64,000 nt of DNA from Phycisphaerales bacterium. Its GTDB lineage: Bacteria; Planctomycetota; Phycisphaerae; Phycisphaerales; SM1A02. Shown piece after piece: positions 43,271 through 51,560 of this stretch; the first letter of the stretch is position 1, and each line of letters opens with the position of its first letter. Under the pieces are notes generated by a model. That model worked only from the letters and a program-made list of their open reading frames with translations. It was not told the origin of the DNA and searched no databases. The stretch covers positions 1-64,000 of the forward strand of contig JASMLY010000013.1 of the NCBI GenBank assembly GCA_030748455.1, in the 5' to 3' direction. The translations under genes were made by a program, and so were the position numbers.

Positions 43271-43528
43271 ATGAAACGAGACGATCACATTTGTGTTTGC
43301 CACCACGTGTCAATTCAGAAACTTGAAAATTATTTAAAAAGGGAAAACCCAACCGTTGCTTCGCAATTATCAGAATGTTTGGGCGCGGGCACATCATGTG
43401 GATGGTGCATTCCTTTTTTAGAAAAAATGCATAAACTTCATGGTGAAGGAAAAGCGGTGGAACTCGGTGTCTCCTACGAAAAGTACACGAGTCGCCGGAA
43501 GGCTCACAACGAGAAGAACTCTTCGTAA
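43271..43528 (+). CDS. BFD-like [2Fe-2S] protein
   Basis: 85 residues. CVCHHVS near the start and CLGAGTSCGWC in the middle give the C-x-C and C-x4-C-G-x-C arrangement of bacterioferritin-associated ferredoxins, which bind one [2Fe-2S] cluster. BFD helps release iron from bacterioferritin. The ferritin here (13593) is distant, so the partner is not proven. It is sandwiched between the phosphoesterase-like gene and a kinase gene with gaps of 9 and 8 bases, suggesting an operon. Confidence 0.8.
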   Translation: MKRDDHICVCHHVSIQKLENYLKRENPTVASQLSECLGAGTSCGWCIPFLEKMHKLHGEGKAVELGVSYEKYTSRRKAHNEKNSS

Positions 43529-43536
43529 CCCAGACA

Positions 43537-45486
43537 ATGTCCGATCGAGAGAGAAACATTCCAAAAGAAATTGGTGGATACCAAACCATCAATATTCTTG
43601 GGGAGGGCGGAATGTCTGTGGTCTATCTTGCGCTTCAAGATCATCCACGACGAAAAGTGGCTATTAAAGTATTGCGAGGCGGAGTCTTCAGCCCCACTGC
43701 TTCCCGCAGATTTCATCTTGAAGTGGAAATCCTCGGAAAACTCGACCACCCATGGATTGCAAAGGTGTTTGATGCAGGAACGCACGACGATGGGAATGGA
43801 GCGACACCATACTTTGTGATGGAACACGTCACAGGTGCGAGAGAACTCTCATCCTTTCTCGAAGAAGAAAAATTAGAGCGGCGAGAGGTTCTCAAGCTGT
43901 TTGCGATGATTTCTTCTGCAATCGAACATGGTCACCACCGCGGTGTTGTGCACCGAGATTTGAAACCAGGAAACATTTTGATCGACGGAAATGGTGAACC
44001 AAAGATTATCGATTTCGGGGTGGCACGATCGATCGACAGCAATACAGTCGGTGAAGAGGCAATGACTGAGGCTGGGCGCCTTGTTGGAACAGTGCAGTTT
44101 ATGGCCCCAGAACAAGTCGATCCAAAGGTGAAAGACATTGACGCTCGATGTGATGTGTATGCACTTGGGGTGGTGTTGTATCAAATGCTAACAGCACGCC
44201 TTCCTCGAACTCTTGAGGGATTGCCCATTTATGAGGCAGTACGACAAATCTGTGAAGAAGACCCCGTTCGACCGACGGTGTATGACAAAACGATTGACCC
44301 GAACCTAGAAGCGATCATTATGAAAGCGATACAAAATGATCGAGAAAAACGCTATCAATCTGCGGGTGGAATGGGTCGAGATATGCTTCGATATCTCGGG
44401 CATCGCCCTATTAAGGCAAGGAAAGTTCACGCGTTCGATCGAGCGAAACTTTTTGTCTTCCGGCACAAGAAACCGCTACTTGTTTCGTCAATGGTCACAA
44501 TTCTTGTGGCGACAATTGTTGGAGTGTTTCTTTATATTCAAGATGTAGAAGTTGCAGAGATAGAGCGTCTTGAAGAAGAAATTTCTGAATTGCGAACATC
44601 AAAAGACACAACGAACTTGCCACCTCCGTCCCCGGCGGATCCCCAGCCAGTTGTTCCTCGCTTTACGCTTCCAGTTGATGCACGCGGTGTTGTGATTTCA
44701 GGCGATGGATCGGTGCTTGCTGCAGTCGACAACGACGACTTTTTTGTATGGAACATAGATGGCAAACACGTTCAAGTCCCTCCCATGAATATTGATCCCA
44801 CCTACGCAAAGCTATCCCTTTCAAGTGATGGTGAAACCCTTGGAGTTGTCGCTGATTCGAAGTGTAGAATTGCAAACCTCAACATTGCAGGTGACCAGAA
44901 TCCATACGTCTCATCTAGATTTAGCAGACCACTTGCCGCAGCGGTGACAACAGCGGTCGATTCTTCAAGAATTGCAATTGCGGGGGATAATATGACCTTA
45001 GAAGTTTTAGAAGATGGCGAAAAGATCAAACGCGTCGCATCTGAAACCGGTCAATACCTACAAGTGCTACTACCCCACAGTGATCAAGTCGTTGCAGCAA
45101 CTTCACGATGGGTCTTTGTGTGGAACAATACGTTTCCTACAAACCCAGAAAAATTTGCTGGGGTACAAAATCCAATTGCACTAGGAATCTTAGGGGAAAG
45201 TCCGGTGGTGTTTGGTTCAAACGGGGAGGTGGCAATGATCCAAAACGGTCACCCTGTTTTACGCAACGTAGAAATTCCAGATATTGCTCGTTTCGCCTCA
45301 TTTAGCCCCTCAGGGAAACACCTTGCTTGCATCGTTGGCAACAAGGTTTTTCGGTGTGACCTTCGTAAAAAAACCAGTGATTTTGTGTATGAATTAGTCT
45401 CTCAAGTTGCTGGTATCTCAATCAACAACGATGGAGCCATCGTGTGTTGGACTGAAGTGGGCGATGTTTTTGTTTTCGAAGAGTGA
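43537..45486 (+). CDS. Transmembrane Ser/Thr protein kinase with C-terminal beta-propeller-like sensor
   Basis: 649 residues. A Hanks-type kinase domain comes first: Gly-rich loop LGEGGMSVVY (22-30), Lys44 in VAIKVL, HRDLKPGN (139-146), DFG (159-161) and GTVQFMAPEQ. A single transmembrane helix lies near 311-335 (LLVSSMVTILVATIVGVFLYI), followed by a coiled-coil-like stretch. The C-terminal 270 residues have WD40-like strands (GVVISGDGSVLAAVDNDDFFVW; ASFSPSGKHLACIVGNKVF). All kinase motifs are intact. Its end abuts the end of a second, convergent kinase gene. Confidence 0.92.
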   Translation: MSDRERNIPKEIGGYQTINILGEGGMSVVYLALQDHPRRKVAIKVLRGGVFSPTASRRFHLEVEILGKLDHPWIAKVFDAGTHDDGNGATPYFVMEHVTGARELSSFLEEEKLERREVLKLFAMISSAIEHGHHRGVVHRDLKPGNILIDGNGEPKIIDFGVARSIDSNTVGEEAMTEAGRLVGTVQFMAPEQVDPKVKDIDARCDVYALGVVLYQMLTARLPRTLEGLPIYEAVRQICEEDPVRPTVYDKTIDPNLEAIIMKAIQNDREKRYQSAGGMGRDMLRYLGHRPIKARKVHAFDRAKLFVFRHKKPLLVSSMVTILVATIVGVFLYIQDVEVAEIERLEEEISELRTSKDTTNLPPPSPADPQPVVPRFTLPVDARGVVISGDGSVLAAVDNDDFFVWNIDGKHVQVPPMNIDPTYAKLSLSSDGETLGVVADSKCRIANLNIAGDQNPYVSSRFSRPLAAAVTTAVDSSRIAIAGDNMTLEVLEDGEKIKRVASETGQYLQVLLPHSDQVVAATSRWVFVWNNTFPTNPEKFAGVQNPIALGILGESPVVFGSNGEVAMIQNGHPVLRNVEIPDIARFASFSPSGKHLACIVGNKVFRCDLRKKTSDFVYELVSQVAGISINNDGAIVCWTEVGDVFVFEE

Positions 45487-46395
45487 TTAGTCGTCAAACA
45501 CACTATCGCCATCAGCGTTCACTGCGGGCAACGTAGAAATTGGTTCGTTGAGTACATCGAGGATGAGTTCTAACCTGTTTGCCACATACTCCATGGACTT
45601 GGGCCGGCTCTCTTCTTGAGGTTGGATGCAATCCATGATTTGTTTGGAGAGAAGTGGATGGATCCTTGGGTTCCGCGAGTGTGGCGGGTCAGGCAAGGCA
45701 ATCTTTTCAGTATCCACAGCACCGGTAAGTAAACCATCGGTAGAATTCTTAGGCGGCATTGCTGTTGGGATTACTTCGCCAACAAGGACCCAATACATCA
45801 TCGCACCAAGGTTGTAAATATCTGTCTTAGGCGTAATCTCACCCCGATGTGCCTGCTCGGGAGCCATGTATCCGGGTGTCCCTTGAATTCTTTTCTTTAC
45901 TGTACCTATGGCACACGCCTGCCCAAGGTCAATGATCTTAACACAGTTGTGCTCATCAATAAGCACGTTGTTTGGTTTGATATCAGCGTGCACAAACCCA
46001 CGATCGTGCATATGCGCAAGCCCCCGAGCGATCTGGCTAAAAATATCAACCGCTTTCCCGTGGCTTTTTGGCAATTGTTGGTCGAGTGTTGTTGCATCCA
46101 CAAGTTCCATAATCATGGAAACCGCAGTGATTTTAAGCATTTTGCGGTGGCGTACAAGTTTGACGGTTTTACGAATAGATTTATGATCGAGTTTTGAACC
46201 AATGGCGTACTCTTGCTCAACCTGATCTAAAAACCGTTGAGACTTTTCATCTGTCTTCACAACATGTTTGAGCGCAGAAACCTGCTTCGTTTTTGGGTGT
46301 TGGACTGCGTACAACATCGAAGCAGCGCCCTCGCCAAGCTTTGCAAGGACGTTGTATGTGCCAATTTTTCGAGGCTGTGTCCGGTTTGTACTCAT
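45487..46395 (-). CDS. Ser/Thr protein kinase with altered HRD and DFG motifs
   Basis: 302 residues from the ATG at 46395; the frame extends to 46443. Kinase elements are LGEGAASMLYAVQ, Lys in VSALKHVV, GFVHADIKPNNVLI (HAD in place of HRD), IIDLGQACAIG (DLG in place of DFG) and GTPGYMAPEQAHRG. The catalytic Asp and the metal Asp are kept, so it may still be active. No membrane segment. The C-terminus ends shortly after the kinase fold. It meets the other kinase gene tail to tail with no gap. Confidence 0.88.
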   Translation of the reverse strand: MSTNRTQPRKIGTYNVLAKLGEGAASMLYAVQHPKTKQVSALKHVVKTDEKSQRFLDQVEQEYAIGSKLDHKSIRKTVKLVRHRKMLKITAVSMIMELVDATTLDQQLPKSHGKAVDIFSQIARGLAHMHDRGFVHADIKPNNVLIDEHNCVKIIDLGQACAIGTVKKRIQGTPGYMAPEQAHRGEITPKTDIYNLGAMMYWVLVGEVIPTAMPPKNSTDGLLTGAVDTEKIALPDPPHSRNPRIHPLLSKQIMDCIQPQEESRPKSMEYVANRLELILDVLNEPISTLPAVNADGDSVFDD

Positions 46396-46487
46396 AGAAT
46401 CAAAGGTGCTGTGTCCCGCGTGCGAAGATCTTACGCGGCACAATAGAAATGAGCACTTAGGGTACCCGTTACGAAGGTTTGATTCAA

Positions 46488-47153
46488 CTAGAAAGAGGGT
46501 GCGATATCAAGCAATTGGCTTCGAAATTGTGCTTCAGCGAAAAATGTGCCAGGGGAAGGGGCGTCTCGCTCAGATTGTTGGAAATTGCTTGCTAGATGAA
46601 CATTTTTGGATTCTATCGACAACTCGTTCTGTAGTCGTTGGACAAGCCGAGAGAGGTGAAGAATCTGTTTTTCTGTGAAGGGTCGGCGGTTCCCATTACC
46701 AACCAAACAGATCGTGATGACATGTTTGTCCCAGCGTTCAGGTGCTATGGCAACTGGTCTTGCCGCAAGTGTTTGGGTTAACCACCGTTCGCTTGCGTGA
46801 ACAGCACCATCACCAAGCCCATTTCCATTCCCAATCACAAAATGGAAACCGAGTCCATCGAGTCCGCCAGCAACGTGGCTGCGGTGAATTGATTCAATTG
46901 ATCCTGCTGGTTCACCGAGATGATGTACCACAATGCCCGACCAACTTGATGGGATGATGGGGGTTGTTCCGCTAAAAATGGGGTCTACTTCTGGACGTTC
47001 ACTCATTGAGGAGACATTCGTCAAGAGCATGCCTCCCCGCACGTCCCCTCCCCCGATTTGTAAAAGAACGAGCATGGTTGAGATGACAACAAAGAACGAG
47101 CCCCAAACAATTTGGGTTCTTTTTGAGAGCATCCTTGCAAAATCGTTACGCAT
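46488..47153 (-). CDS. N-acetylmuramoyl-L-alanine amidase-like (Amidase_2/PGRP) protein
   Basis: 221 residues with one N-terminal membrane anchor (VWGSFFVVISTMLVLLQIG). The amidase fold is clear: WSGIVVHHLGEPAGSIESIHRSHV, GLGFHFVIGNGNGLGDGAVH, VITICLVGNGNRRPFTEKQILHLSRLVQRL. Zinc enzymes of this family use His, His and Cys. The first His is in VVHH and the second may be the His of NVHLASNF. The C-P-G segment reads SPG here, so one ligand is changed. It may bind peptidoglycan without cutting it. Confidence 0.75.
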   Translation of the reverse strand: MRNDFARMLSKRTQIVWGSFFVVISTMLVLLQIGGGDVRGGMLLTNVSSMSERPEVDPIFSGTTPIIPSSWSGIVVHHLGEPAGSIESIHRSHVAGGLDGLGFHFVIGNGNGLGDGAVHASERWLTQTLAARPVAIAPERWDKHVITICLVGNGNRRPFTEKQILHLSRLVQRLQNELSIESKNVHLASNFQQSERDAPSPGTFFAEAQFRSQLLDIAPSF

Positions 47154-47304
47154 GTACAGTGATCATCCATGCCAGACGCGAACGTATGGCTATGCGTAGT
47201 TTATCGGGTGAAACCCCCCCTCGGACTTTATAAAGCGTGATATCGGACGAAATAGATAAGAAAAACTCAAGGGGTGCATTGCACCGTGCGAGTGTCTTGT
47301 GTGT

Positions 47305-47520
47305 TCATCTTCTGTGGCGACCAATGCGATTTCGAATCGCGGGCTCTGGTAGTCCATATTCATTTGGTTGCTCTTTGAATTTTGGACCGTGGCGAATCGT
47401 GTCATACGAATCAAATTGGGTTTGATTTTTCTCCGTCTCTGTGAACAAGGTTCGGTGGCAGCCGCAGAGAGATGTGCAGAGAACCAAAAGCAAAACAACA
47501 GAGAGCAGCCGTCGTGACAT
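47305..47520 (-). CDS. Small lipoprotein downstream of clpP
   Basis: 71 residues from the ATG at 47520, which gives a lipoprotein signal ending LCTSLCGC. The mature 48 residues are polar, with RTQ-like and YD segments (FTETEKNQTQFDSYDTIRHGPK) and a basic end PAIRNRIGRHRR. I recall similar short lipoproteins in planctomycetes but cannot verify. It lies 13 bases after the clpP stop and may be the last gene of that operon. A longer frame to 47571 overlaps clpP. Function unknown. Confidence 0.55.
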   Translation of the reverse strand: MSRRLLSVVLLLVLCTSLCGCHRTLFTETEKNQTQFDSYDTIRHGPKFKEQPNEYGLPEPAIRNRIGRHRR

Positions 47521-47533
47521 ACCTTGATGGTAC

Positions 47534-48136
47534 CTATTTGTTAGATGGAAGGTGGGAGAGAACTTCGTCAATCAGCCCATATTCCAACATTTCCTCAGGG
47601 TTGAGCCATTTGTTGCGCTCGCAATCCTCATGAATTACCTTTTGGTCTTTCCCAGTTGCGTCTGCGTAGATTTGGAACAAGATGTCTCTCAGTCGAAGCA
47701 TTTCACGGGCCTCAATTTCAAGATCAGTCGCCTGCCCTTCGAGCACACCGCTCAGCAATGGCTGGTGCATCAAGTTTTTTGCGTGTGGGAGCGAAAAGCG
47801 TTTCCCCTTTGTTCCGCTCGAAGCGATGACCGAGCCCATGGATGCAGCTTGCCCGATGATATAGGTTGATACATCACATGGAATAAAATTCATCGTGTCT
47901 ACAATGCCAAGGCCAGCGGTTACTGAACCACCGGGTGAGTTGACATACAAGTTGACATCACTTTTTGGATCATCATTGGCAAGGTACAGGAGTTGTGCAA
48001 CGACAAGATTTGCAGACTCGTCCATGACAGGACCACCAAGGAAAATGATGCGATCGTTGAGTAGCCGAGAAAAAATATCATAGGAACGTTCACCCCGTCC
48101 GGTTTTTTCAACCACTATTGGTACAAGTGTAGACAT
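47534..48136 (-). CDS. clpP: ATP-dependent Clp protease proteolytic subunit with Asp-to-Asn change in the triad
   Basis: 200 residues. Forms the heptameric ring that degrades proteins fed by ClpX or ClpA. Ser99 (GQAASMGS) and His124 (NLMHQP) are intact. The third triad position aligns with Asn175 (CERNKWL) where E. coli and the neighbouring paralogue have Asp (ERD). A similar change is known in Listeria ClpP1, which works in a mixed ring with ClpP2. It begins 3 bases after the upstream clpP, so the two are cotranscribed and probably form a heteromeric ClpP. Confidence 0.94.
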   Translation of the reverse strand: MSTLVPIVVEKTGRGERSYDIFSRLLNDRIIFLGGPVMDESANLVVAQLLYLANDDPKSDVNLYVNSPGGSVTAGLGIVDTMNFIPCDVSTYIIGQAASMGSVIASSGTKGKRFSLPHAKNLMHQPLLSGVLEGQATDLEIEAREMLRLRDILFQIYADATGKDQKVIHEDCERNKWLNPEEMLEYGLIDEVLSHLPSNK

Positions 48137-48139
48137 TCG

Positions 48140-48799
48140 TTAGTCCTTCTTCTTATCGTCTTGGAGTTTGAAGACCTCGTCAACAAGCCCGTATGCTTTT
48201 GCTTCATCTGCTGAGAAATATTTATCTCGTTCACCATCTTCCGAAACAGTTTCGATTGATTGCCCCGTGTGGCTCGCGATGATTTCATTCAATGTACGTT
48301 TTGCTCCAATGATTTGTTCCGCTTGGATCTGCACGTCTGTTGTTTGACCGGTAATTCCACCATATGGCTGGTGAATCATGACTTTTGCATGTGGAAGGAT
48401 GTGTCGCTTCCCTTCTTCTCCCGCACAAAGAAGAACGGCAGCACCACTGTATGCGCGGCCTACGCAGTACGTCGCAACATCAGAACTGATGAATTGCATG
48501 GTGTCATACATTGCGAGTGTGTCATCTACCGCACCACCGGGGCTGTTGATATACAGGTTAATCTGCTGACCCTTTTTTTGGTCTTCAAGATACAACATCT
48601 GCATCATGACTCGAGCGGCAGATGCCTGATTGATTTCTCCAATGAGAAAGATCACCCTGTTTTCAAGCATGAGTTCATCGAGCGACATTTCTCTCGTTCG
48701 CTGAACACTCATTGCCATGGGTTGTACTGGTGTATAGGACCCAGCAACTCTTGCAAGGTCAACACCACTGTATTGTTCAAATTCTTGTTGATTCATCAT
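48140..48799 (-). CDS. clpP: ATP-dependent Clp protease proteolytic subunit (second paralogue)
   Basis: 219 residues. The triad is complete: Ser118 (GRAYSGAA), His143 (VMIHQP) and Asp192 (ERDKYF). NSPGGAVDDTLAMYDTMQ and the handle helix are conserved. There are about 30 extra residues at the N-terminus compared with mature ClpP, possibly a propeptide. A TACAAT lies about 30 bases upstream, with GGAAGGA between, so this one has a normal leader. It is the first gene of the clpP-clpP-small lipoprotein set. Confidence 0.95.
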   Translation of the reverse strand: MMNQQEFEQYSGVDLARVAGSYTPVQPMAMSVQRTREMSLDELMLENRVIFLIGEINQASAARVMMQMLYLEDQKKGQQINLYINSPGGAVDDTLAMYDTMQFISSDVATYCVGRAYSGAAVLLCAGEEGKRHILPHAKVMIHQPYGGITGQTTDVQIQAEQIIGAKRTLNEIIASHTGQSIETVSEDGERDKYFSADEAKAYGLVDEVFKLQDDKKKD

Positions 48800-48855
48800 A
48801 AGTAAGTCGGATCCTTCCGAAGCGGCGGCATTGTATCACTTTGCCAAAAGCTGTT

Positions 48856-50508
48856 TTACACAAAACTGTTTGGGTCGTCGATCGTAGCGGGACCTCTCGT
48901 ATCTCCAGGGTCATCTTCTCGACCTAATGGCAAATAAATATTAAAAAGTGTTCCACCATGTGGTGCGTCTAGGATGTTGATCGTACCTTGATGTTCTAGA
49001 ACAATTTTTCTTGAAACTGCGAGTCCAAGCCCAGTTCCCCGTTGCCCTTTTGTTGAGTGGAACGCTCGAAACACCGCCTCTCTCTGAGATGCGTCAATTC
49101 CGGGACCATTGTCTTCAATTGAGATCTTGACCAAATCGCCAGAACGGGGAATGGAGGCGAGTATCGCGACAATCCCGATTTTAGAGGGGGCTGCCTCAAC
49201 GGCGTTGTTCAAAATGTTGAGAAGAACTTGTAAAACAGCTGTTTGATCGACGGGAATTGGTGGCATGTCCTCTTCGATATCAATTCGGATGGAAACCTTT
49301 TTTCGCTCAGCTGCTCCTCGCACAAGCGAGACAGCGTCTTCAATAATCATCGAGAGGTTGACAAGTGAAATTTCTGGGTGGCCTGCCCTTGACCACGCGA
49401 GCATGTTGAAGGTGAGGGCATACACCCTGTCTAAGTTTCTAGCGAGGATTGGCCAACCTTCACGCGCGAGTTCAAGATCACCTCGGCTAAGCGCGAGTTC
49501 AATTGCACCTGCACCACTACGAAGTCCTTGCAATATATTTTTTACGCTGTGGCTGATCGAAGCAACAGTTTCCCCCATCGCGGCTAGCCGCTCATGATGC
49601 AATCTTGTCCGAACGAGGTTTGCAGTCAAAATGGCAAGCCCCGCATGCTCTGTTGCTGCAGTCAGCAGTTGAAATTCTTCGTCGGTCCACTGTCTCGTCG
49701 CAGAATGGGACTCGAGTAAAATAGCGCCAAGAACTTGGTCGTGCGCGATAAGCGGAACACAAATGCACCCCCGAATTTCAGAGTTTGTAACGGAAGTGTC
49801 TCGAGAAAATCGAATATCTTCGCGAATGTCTGAGATTAAAAGACCACGGCGTTCATTACAAACATGTAAGACGAGAGATTCGCAATACGGGTTTGCTTGG
49901 TCCCGCAGGTTGCCATCGACCGCTTCAATTGAAGTAATGATGTGTCCATCATCGTTGAAGATCGCACCAATTGTTCGGTCGGGTTTGAATTCATCTGCAA
50001 CAACCGCAATAAGCCGTTGCAAAATCGCAGTAGCATCAACAGTTCCCGCAGTTGCAGCAGTCAGGCGGTAGACCATCCGCAAATGGTTTTTAGCTGCTTG
50101 AAACGAATGTGGGGAGGTTACGATCACCGACTCGGCGCTCGTATCAAGGCTCGTTGAAGAAAGAATCGTTTCAGTTGGAAGTGACGCACGTTCCGTAACC
50201 AGGAAAAGTGTTGATCCACACCCCACTTCGTCGTTTGGGCGAAGGGCGACGCGATCTACAACTCTTCTGCCATTGAGGAACGTCCCGTTCGATGAATCAA
50301 GGTCTCTGAGAAACCACTTGTTACCATCTGGTGTCAACTCAGCGTGCCGTCGGCTCACTGTTGGATCAGTGATGGGCAGCGATTCAGATGACCTTCCAAT
50401 GAGTTGCGGTTCGCCTTGGGGTAATGGAAAACTGCTTCCCAAATCAGCCCCATCAATGACTTCAAGCACCAACATACCACCCATCGTACCCGACAACGCG
50501 CCCGACAC
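48856..50508 (-). CDS. Cytosolic FHA-GAF sensor histidine kinase
   Basis: 550 residues. An N-terminal FHA domain (LIGRSSESLPITDPTVSRRHAEL, DLDSSNGTFLNGRRV) can read phospho-Thr. A GAF domain follows (about 150-305). The phospho-acceptor His is in MGETVASISHSVKNIL. The ATP-binding domain has N, G1 and G2 boxes (VLLNILNNAVEAA, DNGPGID, GTGLGLAVSRKIV). There is no membrane segment and no receiver domain. FHA could link it to the Ser/Thr kinases encoded nearby. No response regulator is adjacent. The start may be 50508 or an internal ATG such as 50475. It is divergent from holA. Confidence 0.9.
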   Translation of the reverse strand: MSGALSGTMGGMLVLEVIDGADLGSSFPLPQGEPQLIGRSSESLPITDPTVSRRHAELTPDGNKWFLRDLDSSNGTFLNGRRVVDRVALRPNDEVGCGSTLFLVTERASLPTETILSSTSLDTSAESVIVTSPHSFQAAKNHLRMVYRLTAATAGTVDATAILQRLIAVVADEFKPDRTIGAIFNDDGHIITSIEAVDGNLRDQANPYCESLVLHVCNERRGLLISDIREDIRFSRDTSVTNSEIRGCICVPLIAHDQVLGAILLESHSATRQWTDEEFQLLTAATEHAGLAILTANLVRTRLHHERLAAMGETVASISHSVKNILQGLRSGAGAIELALSRGDLELAREGWPILARNLDRVYALTFNMLAWSRAGHPEISLVNLSMIIEDAVSLVRGAAERKKVSIRIDIEEDMPPIPVDQTAVLQVLLNILNNAVEAAPSKIGIVAILASIPRSGDLVKISIEDNGPGIDASQREAVFRAFHSTKGQRGTGLGLAVSRKIVLEHQGTINILDAPHGGTLFNIYLPLGREDDPGDTRGPATIDDPNSFV

Positions 50509-50554
50509 GCGCCCGACGACGTACCCAAGGAGCAGGGTGCCGTATGATGTGTTG

Positions 50555-51559
50555 ATGGCAGGTCAGCCAAAATTTGATGCAACGATGCGGTTTGTGGTTC
50601 TGTATGGCAAAGACTCATTTTTGCTCTCGAGATACGCATCTGATTTTGAATCGATCCTTCAAGACGCATTCGGGGATGTGGATCGGGTTACGTTTGATGG
50701 TGAGAATGTCGATTTGGCGGCTGTGCTTGATGAACTTCGCACATACGATTTGTTAATGCGACACAAACTCGTTGTCGTTGATCATGCAGATTCTTTTCTC
50801 GCGGCGAAGGACTCGGGGGCATCGTCCACGCGAAAGTCGCTAGAACGGTATGCAGAATCCCCAGTGGACTCTGCAACGCTACTGTTGCGAGCACCAACAT
50901 GGAGAAAGGGAAATCTTGACAAGGCAGTAAACAAGGTAGGTCTTGTGTATAAATTGCAAGAACTTAGCGAACACGATTCAGTTCGTTGGTGTATTGGCCG
51001 TTGCGGGAAAGAGCACGGCGCAACACTTGATTCAAAAGCTGCGCAACTGTTAGTTCAACGAATTGGCACAAACTTAACAAGACTTGATGGGGAACTTGCA
51101 AAGTTGGCTGCAAAAGTTGCACCAGAGACCACCGTCTCGTATGAAGACGTTGTAGAACTCGTTGGTATGAGTCGAGAAGAGCAGGCGTGGGAAATACAAT
51201 CAGTCGTTCTGTCGGGCAACTCTAGTGCAGTGCTTACCAAATTGGGGGAACTGATCGACATTTCTCGTCAGCCAAGAGAATTGCTCGTTTGGTCAATTGT
51301 GGATTTGTCTCGGCGGTTGGCTGCAGCATCCGCAATGCATGCAAGTGGAACTGCTTCAGGCGAAATACGTCGTGCACTGAAACTGTTTGGAACAAGTGGC
51401 GACCGAATCATCGCGATATCAAAACGCCATACGCCAAGCGATTTTGCGAACCTGTTCACAGACACCGTTGCAATGGATGCAAAAATGCGGAGTGGAAACC
51501 TAGACACACGGCGTGGTGTAGAACTACTCGCTTTGCAGGTGTGTACAAAAATTTCCTAA
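50555..51559 (+). CDS. holA: DNA polymerase III delta subunit
   Basis: 334 residues from the ATG at 50555 (MAGQPKFDATMRFVVLYGKD). Delta opens the sliding clamp within the clamp loader. VVLYGKDSFLLSRYASDF, LVVVDHADSFL, LLLRAPTWRKGNLDKAV and VQRIGTNLTRLDGELAKLA are recognisable; the P-loop is degenerate, as is normal for delta. The frame extends to 50273 but that would overlap the divergent histidine kinase. TATGAT lies 6 bases before this ATG. It ends 1 base before the convergent gpmI stop. Confidence 0.85.
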   Translation: MAGQPKFDATMRFVVLYGKDSFLLSRYASDFESILQDAFGDVDRVTFDGENVDLAAVLDELRTYDLLMRHKLVVVDHADSFLAAKDSGASSTRKSLERYAESPVDSATLLLRAPTWRKGNLDKAVNKVGLVYKLQELSEHDSVRWCIGRCGKEHGATLDSKAAQLLVQRIGTNLTRLDGELAKLAAKVAPETTVSYEDVVELVGMSREEQAWEIQSVVLSGNSSAVLTKLGELIDISRQPRELLVWSIVDLSRRLAAASAMHASGTASGEIRRALKLFGTSGDRIIAISKRHTPSDFANLFTDTVAMDAKMRSGNLDTRRGVELLALQVCTKIS

Positions 51560-51560
51560 T

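Noticed and set aside
47190..47498. 102-codon leftward frame near the clpP operon
   Set aside because: It overlaps the small lipoprotein gene in another frame and shows no recognisable domain or start site.
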